Shown here in pieces: positions 1-8,021 of a stretch of DNA of 64,000 nucleotides. The notes beneath the pieces are model-generated. The model did not search any database. It was not told the DNA's origin and was given only the letters and a program-made list of their open reading frames with translations. Location: contig CAMAUC010000004.1 in NCBI GenBank assembly GCA_945861265.1, positions 46,486-110,485 on the forward strand, in the 5' to 3' direction. Numbering within the stretch: the stretch's first letter is position 1; every line of letters starts with the position of its first letter. This DNA comes from Rhizobium sp. Q54. GTDB lineage: Bacteria; Pseudomonadota; Alphaproteobacteria; Rhizobiales; Xanthobacteraceae. The translations under genes and the position numbers were made by a program.

Positions 1-220
1 TTGCACCGCCGCAAAATAGTCTAAATTTGAACGGCAAAAATCCGCCAATCTTCTACTTTTCTATTAATTATCAGAAGCTTAAGGTATGCGTTTTTCACCT
101 AGCTGCAGCGCAGCATTTTTTCTGTTCAAGCGGCTGAATATGACTATTTTGGCGGTAACGAGATTCACCGGTGCCGGGGTCAAACGGCACATACCGGTTC
201 TGGAAAGAAAGAGGCCTCCG
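1..220. other. Leader region with no gene seen
   Basis: This stretch is clearly richer in A and T than the rest of the window (for example around 20-80) and carries no open frame I can support. It lies upstream of the DUF1127 gene, so it most likely holds that gene's promoter and untranslated leader. I could not fix a -35/-10 pair with confidence. Confidence 0.4.
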
Positions 221-376
221 ATGTTTGCCACCCTTATCCGCTTCATCCACCAGTGGAAGCAGTACAACCGCAGCCTGAACGAGCTGTCCCGTCTGGGCGA
301 CCGCGAACTTGCCGATATCGGCATCGGCCGTTCCGATATTCAGGCTGTGGCCTGGAAGTCGGCCCACCATGCCTAA
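221..376 (+). CDS. DUF1127 family small arginine-rich protein
   Basis: The product is 51 residues and matches the YjiS/DUF1127 pattern: an N-terminal amphipathic helix (LIRFIHQWKQYNRSL) followed by the signature LSRLGDRELADIGIGRSDI. An in-frame start exists at 86, but ATG 221 is preferred because the family begins here and AAGAGG lies 6 nt upstream. Short DUF1127 proteins are abundant in alphaproteobacteria, and some have been tied to RNA binding or turnover and to phosphate and carbon regulation in Agrobacterium and Rhodobacter. The exact role here is unknown. The gene stands alone and is followed by a clear intrinsic terminator. Confidence 0.85.
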   Translation: MFATLIRFIHQWKQYNRSLNELSRLGDRELADIGIGRSDIQAVAWKSAHHA

Positions 377-408
377 GACGGGATTTTCGGCAGATTGACT
401 GATTTCAG

Positions 409-432
409 ACGCCCGCGCATCGCGGGCGTTTT
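409..432 (+). terminator. Intrinsic terminator after the DUF1127 gene
   Basis: A perfect 9-bp GC-rich stem (409-417 pairing with 421-429) has a 3-nt loop and runs into a short T tract. It starts 32 nt after the DUF1127 stop codon, so it probably ends that monocistronic transcript. Confidence 0.75.
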
Positions 433-445
433 GATTCCAGCACGA

Positions 446-1069
446 CTAATTGAGTGTCATCCACAGCGCCAGCGGCATGATCTCGGGCGCCTGGCCATAG
501 GCCCGCGTCCACGAGTCCACGGACCATTTCGTCCCGTTCGCGTTTTCGACCAGTACGGCCGTGGCATGCGGTCCGCGGCCATCGAGCAGGAAGCCACGCG
601 CTTCAGGTTCGGCGACGGTGTGGTGACGCAACAGTTTTAGCTGCGCAAGCACCAGCAGCAGGCTGGTGGTATTGCGGCTTGAGTCGATGCAATCCATCTG
701 CCGCTTATCGAACATGTATTCACTATTGGCGCGGGCGACATGGCCTACCGTGCCGGCAATCGGACCTATGCGGCGGTCGAACCACGCGCCGGCGGCGCCA
801 ATGGCGCGGCGCTCCGCGGCGGCAGATGCCGCGCCGCCCCCAAGCAACCTCGCAAGCGTCGCCCGGTCCGCGCCGGTGAGCGCCAATTCCTCGCGAAATT
901 TGCAGCCAAAGCCATGGCAAATACTGATTGCGCCAATCGATGGCGGCGAAATCGATAATTCGTTGTAAGTGGCGGCAATAACCGAATCCGTATCGGCGGA
1001 TGCCGCGGGCACCCGGATTGCCGTTATAAAAACAGCCGAGATAACTGCAAAGACAAAGGCCCGACGCAT
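446..1069 (-). CDS. Secreted protein with possible transglutaminase-like Cys-His-Asp triad
   Basis: I do not recognise a named family. From ATG 1069 the product is 207 residues with a typical signal peptide (MRRAFVFAVISAVF, likely cut after an ASA-type site near residue 25), so it should be periplasmic or secreted. A frame extends 5 codons further, to 1084, but that start breaks the signal peptide pattern. The C-terminal half holds Cys127 (in MDCIDSSRNTTSLL), His168 (in GPHATAVLVE) and Asp185 (in WSVDSW). Their order and spacing resemble bacterial transglutaminase-like cysteine peptidases. Two more cysteines (near residues 51 and 56) could form a disulfide. The enzyme role is inference. It is divergent from trmFO. 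Confidence 0.7.
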   Translation of the reverse strand: MRRAFVFAVISAVFITAIRVPAASADTDSVIAATYNELSISPPSIGAISICHGFGCKFREELALTGADRATLARLLGGGAASAAAERRAIGAAGAWFDRRIGPIAGTVGHVARANSEYMFDKRQMDCIDSSRNTTSLLLVLAQLKLLRHHTVAEPEARGFLLDGRGPHATAVLVENANGTKWSVDSWTRAYGQAPEIMPLALWMTLN

Positions 1070-1119
1070 ACAAATCACCGCCATTGCCGCATACTACGTG
1101 ACAGCTTAATGATTTGCCC

Positions 1120-2544
1120 ATGATCAAAGCAAGTAACGAACCCGTGCATATTATCGGCGGCGGCCTGGCCGGTTCCGAAGCGGCCTGGCAGCTCGCCCAG
1201 GCTGGCATTGCCGTGACATTGCACGAAATGCGGCCGCTCCGCGTGACCGCTGCGCACAAGACCGACGGCTACGCGGAACTCGTGTGCTCCAACTCGTTTC
1301 GATCCGATGACAAGGATCACAACGCCGTCGGCCTGCTGCATGAGGAAATGCGAAGGCTCGGCTCCCTGGTCATGCGGTCGGCCGACGCCAATCAGGTGCC
1401 CGCCGGCGGTGCGCTCGCGGTTGACCGCGACGCGTTTTCGGCGGCCGTGACCGCAGCCCTGAAATCGCAGCCGCTGATCACGCTGGAGCGTGGCGAAATC
1501 GCGGTTCCGCCGGCCGATTGGGAAAATGTCATCATCGCCACCGGGCCGCTCACCTCGCCCGATCTGGCGGCGTCAATCGCGCAGCGCACCGGCGAACAGG
1601 CGCTGGCTTTTTTCGACGCCATCGCGCCGATCGTGCACCGCGACAGCATCGATATGGAGCAAGCCTGGTTCCAGTCGCGCTACGACAAAGTCGGTCCCGG
1701 CGGCACCGGCGCCGACTATATCAATTGCCCGATGTCGCGCGATCAGTATGACGCCTTCGTCGATAGCCTGATCGCCGGCGAGAAAACCGACTTCAAGGAC
1801 TGGGAAGCCTCGACTCCCTATTTCGACGGCTGCCTGCCGATCGAGGTGATGGCCGAGCGCGGCTGCGAAACGCTGCGGCACGGGCCGATGAAACCTTTCG
1901 GCCTGACCAATCCACGCTCGCCTGACGTCAAGCCCTACGCGGTCGTGCAACTGCGCCAGGACAACAAGCTCGGCACTCTGTTCAACATGGTCGGCTTCCA
2001 GACCAAATTGAAATACGGCGCGCAGGCTGACATCTTCCGTGCGATACCCGGCCTGCAGAACGCTGATTTCGCGCGCCTCGGCGGCCTGCACCGCAATACG
2101 TTTTTGAATTCGCCGAAGCTCCTCGATCCGGTCTTGCGGCTGAAGGCCAATCCAAAATGGCGCTTTGCTGGACAGATCACCGGCTGCGAGGGCTATGTCG
2201 AGAGCGCCGCCATCGGCCTTTTGGCGGCGCGGTTTGCCGCCGCCGAACGCCGTGGCGAGGCCCTCACCCCGCCGCCGCCGACAACCGCCCATGGCGCGTT
2301 GCTGGCGCATATCACCGGCGGACATATCGACGCCATCGATCCCGGCCCGTCGTCGTTCCAGCCGATGAACATCAATTTCGGGCTGTTTCCGCCGCTCGCC
2401 GAGCCGGCCGCCTTCGACAAAGACGGACGCAAATTCGGCCGCGGCTCGGCGAAGAATCTCGCCAAGAAAACCGCGATGAGCCAACGGGCGCTGGCCGACC
2501 TCGCTGCGTGGAGCGGCGTGCCGCAGGCGGATGCTGCCGAATAA
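1120..2544 (+). CDS. trmFO: Folate- and FAD-dependent tRNA (uracil-54-C5)-methyltransferase TrmFO
   Basis: TrmFO makes ribothymidine at position 54 of tRNA, using methylenetetrahydrofolate as carbon donor and FADH2 as reductant. The 474-residue product has the N-terminal dinucleotide fold [14 protein letters not shown] (about residues 13-26), the [12 protein letters not shown] segment, the cysteine-bearing [11 protein letters not shown], and the C-terminal [16 protein letters not shown] typical of the family. Length is as expected. ATG 1120 is chosen over TTG 1114, which adds only two codons. It converges on the phytoene-synthase-like gene with only 3 nt between stop codons. Confidence 0.96.
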   Translation: MIKASNEPVHIIGGGLAGSEAAWQLAQAGIAVTLHEMRPLRVTAAHKTDGYAELVCSNSFRSDDKDHNAVGLLHEEMRRLGSLVMRSADANQVPAGGALAVDRDAFSAAVTAALKSQPLITLERGEIAVPPADWENVIIATGPLTSPDLAASIAQRTGEQALAFFDAIAPIVHRDSIDMEQAWFQSRYDKVGPGGTGADYINCPMSRDQYDAFVDSLIAGEKTDFKDWEASTPYFDGCLPIEVMAERGCETLRHGPMKPFGLTNPRSPDVKPYAVVQLRQDNKLGTLFNMVGFQTKLKYGAQADIFRAIPGLQNADFARLGGLHRNTFLNSPKLLDPVLRLKANPKWRFAGQITGCEGYVESAAIGLLAARFAAAERRGEALTPPPPTTAHGALLAHITGGHIDAIDPGPSSFQPMNINFGLFPPLAEPAAFDKDGRKFGRGSAKNLAKKTAMSQRALADLAAWSGVPQADAAE

Positions 2545-2547
2545 GAC

Positions 2548-3399
2548 TTAAGCTCCGAATATTCGGTCGGGGTCACGCGCCGCGCGCCAGAGCAGCCACT
2601 GGCGGCGCAGATGCGCAAGCGGCGGCACGTCGAACGGCTCATAGCCGCGCCGGTCCATCGGCCGCAACGTCGGCGCGACAAGCGCGACCGGCAACAAAGC
2701 CGGCAACAACGCGATAGGAGCATCGGCCATATCCGCCCGCCCCGCCGCCAGCTGCCGGCGTGCGTGCCGCCGTAATTCGGCAAGCGCCGCCTTCAATGGC
2801 TCGCTGTCCCGCCGCGCGAGGACCTGTTCGCGCGTCACGCCATGCCGGTCGAGCACTTCCTGGGGAATGTACACTTGTCCGCGCGCGGCATGACGCGACA
2901 AGCCGCTCAGGACTCCGGCAACCGTATAAGCGATGCCGGCGCTGCGGATCAGCATCATCGAATTCGAGCGTTCCGCGCCCAGCATTTCGCCCGCAATATC
3001 GATCAGCGCCGACTGGGTCATCACCGCGTAGTTATCGAGGTCGTCTAAAGTCACCAGCGGCTCGTCATAGAGGTCGAAAATATGCGCATCGACGATGGAC
3101 GAAAGCCGGTCAGGCGCGATGTTGTATTGGCGTAGACTCTCCATCAGCGCAGCCGCCACCGGGTGCGCCGCGCCCTCGCCTGCGCGTTCGCCGTTCAGGA
3201 CTTCGCGCCACAATTGCAGGCGGATCTCGCCCGGCATCGGTTCGCGCGCGACATCGCGGACGCGGACGATCTCGACGTTAAATGCATAAAGCGCCAGCAG
3301 CGCGTCGCGTCGTTCGGCCGGCGCAAACAAGGCCGAGAGATAGCGGTCATGGTCGGCCTCGCGAACCAGGGCAGCGCAATGTTCGAAATGATTTGGCAT
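2548..3399 (-). CDS. Squalene/phytoene synthase-family protein, NDUFAF6-like
   Basis: The product is 283 residues with the all-helical trans-isoprenyl diphosphate synthase fold: an N-terminal YLSALFAPAERRDALLALYA segment and the following FNVEIVRVRDVAREPMPG. The aspartate-rich substrate motifs of true squalene or phytoene synthases are degenerate; only an acidic DDLDNY patch is visible near residue 115. That fits the NDUFAF6 branch, whose mitochondrial member helps assemble respiratory complex I. It is the last gene of the yajC-secD-secF-Mth938-like run, 22 nt after the NDUFAF3-like gene. A carotenoid or hopanoid role is less likely because no partner genes are near. Confidence 0.85.
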   Translation of the reverse strand: MPNHFEHCAALVREADHDRYLSALFAPAERRDALLALYAFNVEIVRVRDVAREPMPGEIRLQLWREVLNGERAGEGAAHPVAAALMESLRQYNIAPDRLSSIVDAHIFDLYDEPLVTLDDLDNYAVMTQSALIDIAGEMLGAERSNSMMLIRSAGIAYTVAGVLSGLSRHAARGQVYIPQEVLDRHGVTREQVLARRDSEPLKAALAELRRHARRQLAAGRADMADAPIALLPALLPVALVAPTLRPMDRRGYEPFDVPPLAHLRRQWLLWRAARDPDRIFGA

Positions 3400-3421
3400 T
3401 CGGCTTAAACCTTAACCGGGC

Positions 3422-3811
3422 TCAATCGACCGCGATCAAGCCGACACCGGCGCGGCGTTGTTCCGCCAACAGGATATTATAGGTTCGCACCGCGGCCCCG
3501 GTTGTCATCACATCGACCGAAATTGCGCGCTCCCGAAACATCGCCCGCAAATGCGCCGGCAGGACCCAGGGGTCGCGTCCCGCGCCGATCAGGAACACGT
3601 CGATGGCCCCGGCATGGGCAAAAACCGACGACAGCGACGCCTCGCTCAACTCCGCGACAGAGGCCACGGACCAGGCCCACATCCCGTCGGGAAAGCATAA
3701 CAGCGAGCCGCGATGCGACATGCCGCCGAAGCGAAAGCCGCCATTGCCATAGGCATCGATCGGCGCTGGCGTCGGCAAATGCGGCGTATCAAGGCCCGAT
3801 CCGGGCGCCAT
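3422..3811 (-). CDS. Mth938-like domain protein, NDUFAF3-like (DUF498)
   Basis: The product is 129 residues and matches the Mth938/DUF498 fold. The Gly-rich opening strand YGNGGFRFGG is followed by FPDGMWAWSV, by the core IDVFLIGAGRDPWVLP and by the conserved tail MTTGAAVRTYNILLAEQRR. The mitochondrial homologue NDUFAF3 is a complex I assembly factor. The gene starts 6 nt after the secF stop and is followed by the NDUFAF6-like gene, so homologues of two complex I assembly factors are probably co-transcribed with the Sec auxiliary genes. Its bacterial function is not established. Confidence 0.88.
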   Translation of the reverse strand: MAPGSGLDTPHLPTPAPIDAYGNGGFRFGGMSHRGSLLCFPDGMWAWSVASVAELSEASLSSVFAHAGAIDVFLIGAGRDPWVLPAHLRAMFRERAISVDVMTTGAAVRTYNILLAEQRRAGVGLIAVD

Positions 3812-3817
3812 TGTCAG

Positions 3818-4756
3818 CTACTTGCTCTTGCCGCTTTCCGGGCCCGTCAAAGCATCGGTGCCGCGCCCAACGCCGAGATAAATCAGGATCGGCGCCGCGA
3901 TAAAGATCGAGGTGTAGGTGCCGACCAGCACCACGCCGAAGGTCATGGTCGCGGCGAAGGAATGGATCGCCTGGCCGCCGAACAACAGCAGCGCCAGCAA
4001 GGCCAACGTCACGGTAACGTGGGTAATCACCGAGCGCGACAAGGTCTGGTTCACCGAGGCGTTGAGCAATTCCGCCATCGGCATCTTCTTGTAACGCCGC
4101 AGCATTTCGCGGATACGGTCGTAAATGACAACGGTATCGTTGAGCGAATAACCAAGAATGGTCAAAAGCGCCGCGATGCTGGTGAGATCGAAGTCGATCT
4201 GCGTGATCGACATGAAGCCGATGGTCAGCACGATGTCGTGCACGTTGGCGATCATGGCGCCGAGCGCGAATTGCCACTCGAAGCGGAACCACAAATAGAT
4301 CAGGATGCCGAGGATCGCCAGACCAAGGCCGACGACGCCGTAGGACAGCAATTCGCTCGACACGCGCGGGCCGACCACTTCGACGCGACGGTATTCGACC
4401 GAATCGCCGAGCGCACCGCGCACTTTTTGCACCGCCGCCTGCTGGGCGGCGTCGCCGCCGGGCTGCTCGGCAATGCGGACAAGCACATTGCTCGGACCGC
4501 CGAACTGCTGAAGCTGGACTTCACCGAGACCGAGCCCGGACAATGTCGTGCGCATCGTGGAAAGATCGGCCGTCGGCGTCTTGCTCTGCACTTCCATGAG
4601 CAGACCGCCCTTAAAGTCGATGCCGAAATTCAGTCCGTGGAAGAAATACAGACCGATCGCCAGGATCGACAGCACGGCTGAGATCGGAAAGCTGATCCGC
4701 CGGAACTGCATGAAATCGAATTTTGTATCGTCGGGGACGATGCGAAGAAGACGCAT
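3818..4756 (-). CDS. secF: Protein translocase subunit SecF
   Basis: SecF pairs with SecD to use the proton motive force to pull secreted proteins out of the SecYEG channel. The 312-residue product has the expected first membrane helix (about 20-40), the conserved GLNFGIDFKGG element directly after it, a periplasmic domain (about 55-135), and a five-helix membrane block carrying the family segment LGYSLNDTVVIYDRIRE. It lies 15 nt downstream of secD in the order yajC-secD-secF. Confidence 0.97.
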   Translation of the reverse strand: MRLLRIVPDDTKFDFMQFRRISFPISAVLSILAIGLYFFHGLNFGIDFKGGLLMEVQSKTPTADLSTMRTTLSGLGLGEVQLQQFGGPSNVLVRIAEQPGGDAAQQAAVQKVRGALGDSVEYRRVEVVGPRVSSELLSYGVVGLGLAILGILIYLWFRFEWQFALGAMIANVHDIVLTIGFMSITQIDFDLTSIAALLTILGYSLNDTVVIYDRIREMLRRYKKMPMAELLNASVNQTLSRSVITHVTVTLALLALLLFGGQAIHSFAATMTFGVVLVGTYTSIFIAAPILIYLGVGRGTDALTGPESGKSK

Positions 4757-4771
4757 AAGCTTTCCCCTTTT

Positions 4772-6373
4772 CTATATCGGTACATGCTGGGGACGCCGCC
4801 AGCGTACCCAGGTGGCGACGATCAGCCGCGTCACGGTGAAGGCGGTGAACACCGTCGTGATAATGCCGATGCCAAGCGTGACGGCAAAGCCGCGCACCGG
4901 CCCGGTGCCGATATAGAACAGCACGGCGGCGGCGATGAAGGTGGTAATGTTGGAGTCGAGAATGGTCGCCAACGCGCGGCTGAACCCGGCGTCGATGGCA
5001 TTGATCGGCGAACGGCCGGCGCGCACTTCTTCGCGGATACGCTCATAGATCAGCACGTTCGAGTCGACCGCGATACCGACGGTCAGCACGACACCGGCGA
5101 TGCCGGGCAAGGTCAGCGTCGCATTCAGCAGTGACAACACGCCGAAGATCATGGCGACGTTGATGGCAACCGCGATGTTGGCGAACAGACCGAAGATGCC
5201 ATAGGTCGCCAGCATGAAGACGATAACGAGGCCGGCGCCGACGTAAGACGACATCTTGCCCTTAGCGATGGAGTCGGCGCCAAGGCCGGGACCGACGGTA
5301 CGCTCCTCGATGATAGTCAGCGGCGCCGGAAGCGCGCCGGCACGCAGCAGGATCGACAGATCATTGGCGCTTTGCACGGTGAAGCTGCCGGAAATCTGAC
5401 CCGAACCGCCGAGTATCGGTTCGCGGATCACGGGGGCGGAAATCACCTCGTTGTCGAGCACGATGGCGAAGGGCTTGCCGACGTTCTCTTGCGTCGCTTG
5501 GGCGAATTTGCGCGATCCGGCGGTGTTGAAGCGGAACGAGACGATGGGCTCCGACGTGCGCTGGTCGAAGCCAGGCTGGGCGTCGGTCAATTCGGCGCCC
5601 GAGACCAGAACCCGCTTCTCGATCAGATAGGGGGTCTTGGGGGCGGTGGAGCTATACAAAAGATCGTCTTCCGGCGGTGCGCGGCCCTGAAGCGCCTGTT
5701 CGACCGGCGTGCCGATATCGACCATGCGGAAATCGAGCTTGGCGGTCTTGCCGAGCAATTCCTTGAGCCGTGTCGGGTCCTGAAGGCCCGGCACCTGGAC
5801 CAGAATGCGGTCGGTGCCCTGGCGCTGGATCAGCGGCTCAACGGTGCCGAGTTCGTTGACGCGGCGTTCGATGATCTGGATCGACTGTTCGACCGACTGG
5901 CGGACGCGATCGAGGATAGCGGCATCGCCAACGGTCAGGCGGATCAGATTGCCCGCTTCCGTCGTGACGTTCAGGCTCATCTGGCCGCTGCCGCCGAGAA
6001 TGCCGCCGAGCGGCACCGCCAGTTCACGCAACTTGGTCAGCGCGGTCGCGCTTGCGGCTTCGTCACGCAGGCGAACCTCGACGCTGTTGCCGCGCACGAC
6101 CAGCCCGGTATAGCCGACACGGGCGTCGCGCAGCACGCGGCGAACGTCGTCGCGGGTGGTCTCCAGCTTGTCCTTGCGCACCGCATTGGTGTCGACCTCA
6201 AGCAGGATGTGCGAGCCACCCTGCAGATCGAGGCCCAGAACGAGATGGCGCTGCGCCCATTTCGGCCAGCTATTGACCGTCGCTTCGGGAAAGAAGTTCG
6301 GGACAGCAAACAGGCAGACGACCAGTGCCGTAAGCACAATGCCCGCCGCCTTCCACCGCGTGAAATAGAGCAT
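4772..6373 (-). CDS. secD: Protein translocase subunit SecD
   Basis: The 533-residue product has an N-terminal membrane helix (about 9-27), the LGLDLQGGSHILLEVD motif, a large periplasmic head including the QIIERRVNELGTVEPLIQRQ segment, and a C-terminal membrane domain with GVVLTVGIAVDSNVLIYERI. Length is close to the alphaproteobacterial norm. Together with secF and yajC it forms the Sec auxiliary complex. The start at 6373 gives a membrane-helix N-terminus without extra sequence. Confidence 0.97.
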   Translation of the reverse strand: MLYFTRWKAAGIVLTALVVCLFAVPNFFPEATVNSWPKWAQRHLVLGLDLQGGSHILLEVDTNAVRKDKLETTRDDVRRVLRDARVGYTGLVVRGNSVEVRLRDEAASATALTKLRELAVPLGGILGGSGQMSLNVTTEAGNLIRLTVGDAAILDRVRQSVEQSIQIIERRVNELGTVEPLIQRQGTDRILVQVPGLQDPTRLKELLGKTAKLDFRMVDIGTPVEQALQGRAPPEDDLLYSSTAPKTPYLIEKRVLVSGAELTDAQPGFDQRTSEPIVSFRFNTAGSRKFAQATQENVGKPFAIVLDNEVISAPVIREPILGGSGQISGSFTVQSANDLSILLRAGALPAPLTIIEERTVGPGLGADSIAKGKMSSYVGAGLVIVFMLATYGIFGLFANIAVAINVAMIFGVLSLLNATLTLPGIAGVVLTVGIAVDSNVLIYERIREEVRAGRSPINAIDAGFSRALATILDSNITTFIAAAVLFYIGTGPVRGFAVTLGIGIITTVFTAFTVTRLIVATWVRWRRPQHVPI

Positions 6374-6442
6374 GAGATCCCGACTTGAATTGCCAAAAGG
6401 CTAGGATAATGGACTGAAACGCCAAACGAACCGAACCCGTGA

Positions 6443-6793
6443 TCAGCTGGCCGCTTCATCCTTGACCGGCTCACCCTTGGCGCGCACGTCGGTGATCATC
6501 GGCCGGAGCTGGCGGATCTTCACGTCCGGCGCGATTTCGATTTCGATCTGGTCGTCATCGACCACTTTGGTGACCTTGCCGATCATGCCGCCATTGGTGA
6601 CGACGGTATCGCCGCGGCGCACGTTCTTGACCATTTCCGCATGCGCCTTCACGCGCTTTTGCTGCGGACGCAGGATCAGGAAATACATGATGACGAAGAT
6701 CAGGACGAAGGGCAGAAGCGACATGATCATGCCGCCGTCGCCGCCTGCCCCGCCGAAAAGTGACCCTTGCGCGAACGCCGGCGTGATGAACAT
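6443..6793 (-). CDS. yajC: Preprotein translocase accessory subunit YajC
   Basis: From ATG 6793 the product is 116 residues: a short N-terminus (MFITPAFAQ), one membrane helix (about 22-40) ending in YFLILRPQQKR, and the cytoplasmic YajC domain with RRGDTVVTNGGMIGKVTKV. A frame extends to 6841, but the added 16 residues are not family-like. It opens the yajC-secD-secF operon and is divergent from the DUF815 ATPase gene across about 250 bp, which must hold both promoters. Confidence 0.95.
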   Translation of the reverse strand: MFITPAFAQGSLFGGAGGDGGMIMSLLPFVLIFVIMYFLILRPQQKRVKAHAEMVKNVRRGDTVVTNGGMIGKVTKVVDDDQIEIEIAPDVKIRQLRPMITDVRAKGEPVKDEAAS

Positions 6794-7039
6794 CGAAGCT
6801 TCCCTTGCATGGTTTGTCGGCGCGCCGGGCATGGGACCCAATCTTGGGCCCGGCTCAAATCGCCTTGAATTTCGCCGGGACTATAACCGCCGCCCGCCCA
6901 ATTGCAACGCTGCCAATTCCGTCCCCAAGTCCCGGATCGGCCGCTCAATAGCGGCCATTTTCGGCCATTTCGGCCCTGCCCGGCTTGCAGCGCCAAGCCT
7001 CGCCCGCTAAGAGCAGCCAAGTTTTGAGAAAGCACCCCG

Positions 7040-7996
7040 ATGGCCCGACCGAAGTCCAAATCCGCCGCCAGACCGGCCGGTAAAACCACTGCAAAGGCGT
7101 CCCGCAAGGCGGCCGCGGCCAGCCTTGCCGCCGGCAATGCCGACGTCCTCGCGCGCATTGCCGACGCGCTGGAACGCCTCGCGCCGCGGCCGCGGGCCGC
7201 GCCGGACCTAACGATTGCCGACGCCTATGTCTGGCATCCGGACGGTCATCTAGCGCCGGTGCCGCATGTCAACCGCGTCGGAATGTCGCTGCTCCAGGGC
7301 ATCGATCGCGTGCGCGACATGCTGGTCGAAAACACCGAACGGTTCGCCAAGGGCCTGCCGGCCAACAATGCGCTGTTGTGGGGCGCTCGCGGCATGGGTA
7401 AGTCGTCACTGGTCAAGGCCTCGCACGCCGCGATCAACGCGACCTTCGCCCGCGCCAACAAGAGCGCACCGCTCAAGCTGGTCGAAATCCACCGCGAGGA
7501 TATCGAGAGCTTGCCCGAGCTGATGGCGATCGCGCGCACCTCTTCGTTCCGATTTATTGTCTTCTGCGACGACCTGTCGTTCGACAATGACGACACCAGC
7601 TACAAGTCGCTCAAGGCCATGCTCGACGGCGGCGTCGAAGGCCGGCCGGAAAACGTGATCTTCTACGCCACCTCGAACCGCCGCCATCTGATGTCGCGCG
7701 ACATGATCGAGAACGAGCGTTCGACCGGTATCAATCCCGGCGAAGCGGTCGAGGAGAAGGTGTCGCTGTCGGACCGCTTCGGCCTATGGCTCGGCTTTCA
7801 CCGCTGCAGCCAGGACGAGTTTCTGGCCATGGTCGAAGGCTACGTCGCCTATCACAAGATCAAGGTGTCGCCCGACGAGTTGCGGCGCGAGGCGCTGGAG
7901 TGGTCGACGACACGCGGCTCGCGCTCCGGCCGCGTTGCCTGGCAGTTCATTCAGGAATTAGCTGGCCGTCTCGGCGTGATGCTGAAAGACGATTGA
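7040..7996 (+). CDS. DUF815 family P-loop AAA ATPase
   Basis: The product is 318 residues. A basic, alanine-rich N-terminus (about 1-30) precedes the ATPase core: the Walker A motif GARGMGKSS (about residues 115-123), the Walker B-like RFIVFCDDLSFD (about 172-183), and a sensor-1-like NVIFYATSNRRHL. DUF815 proteins are widespread stand-alone AAA-type ATPases of unknown function, and this gene often lies between the nlpD-like gene and yajC in this bacterial group. Substrate and partner are unknown. It converges with the NlpD-like gene, 25 nt apart. Confidence 0.9.
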   Translation: MARPKSKSAARPAGKTTAKASRKAAAASLAAGNADVLARIADALERLAPRPRAAPDLTIADAYVWHPDGHLAPVPHVNRVGMSLLQGIDRVRDMLVENTERFAKGLPANNALLWGARGMGKSSLVKASHAAINATFARANKSAPLKLVEIHREDIESLPELMAIARTSSFRFIVFCDDLSFDNDDTSYKSLKAMLDGGVEGRPENVIFYATSNRRHLMSRDMIENERSTGINPGEAVEEKVSLSDRFGLWLGFHRCSQDEFLAMVEGYVAYHKIKVSPDELRREALEWSTTRGSRSGRVAWQFIQELAGRLGVMLKDD

Positions 7997-8021
7997 TCCC
8001 GCTTCGCCCAGCGCCGGGCGA

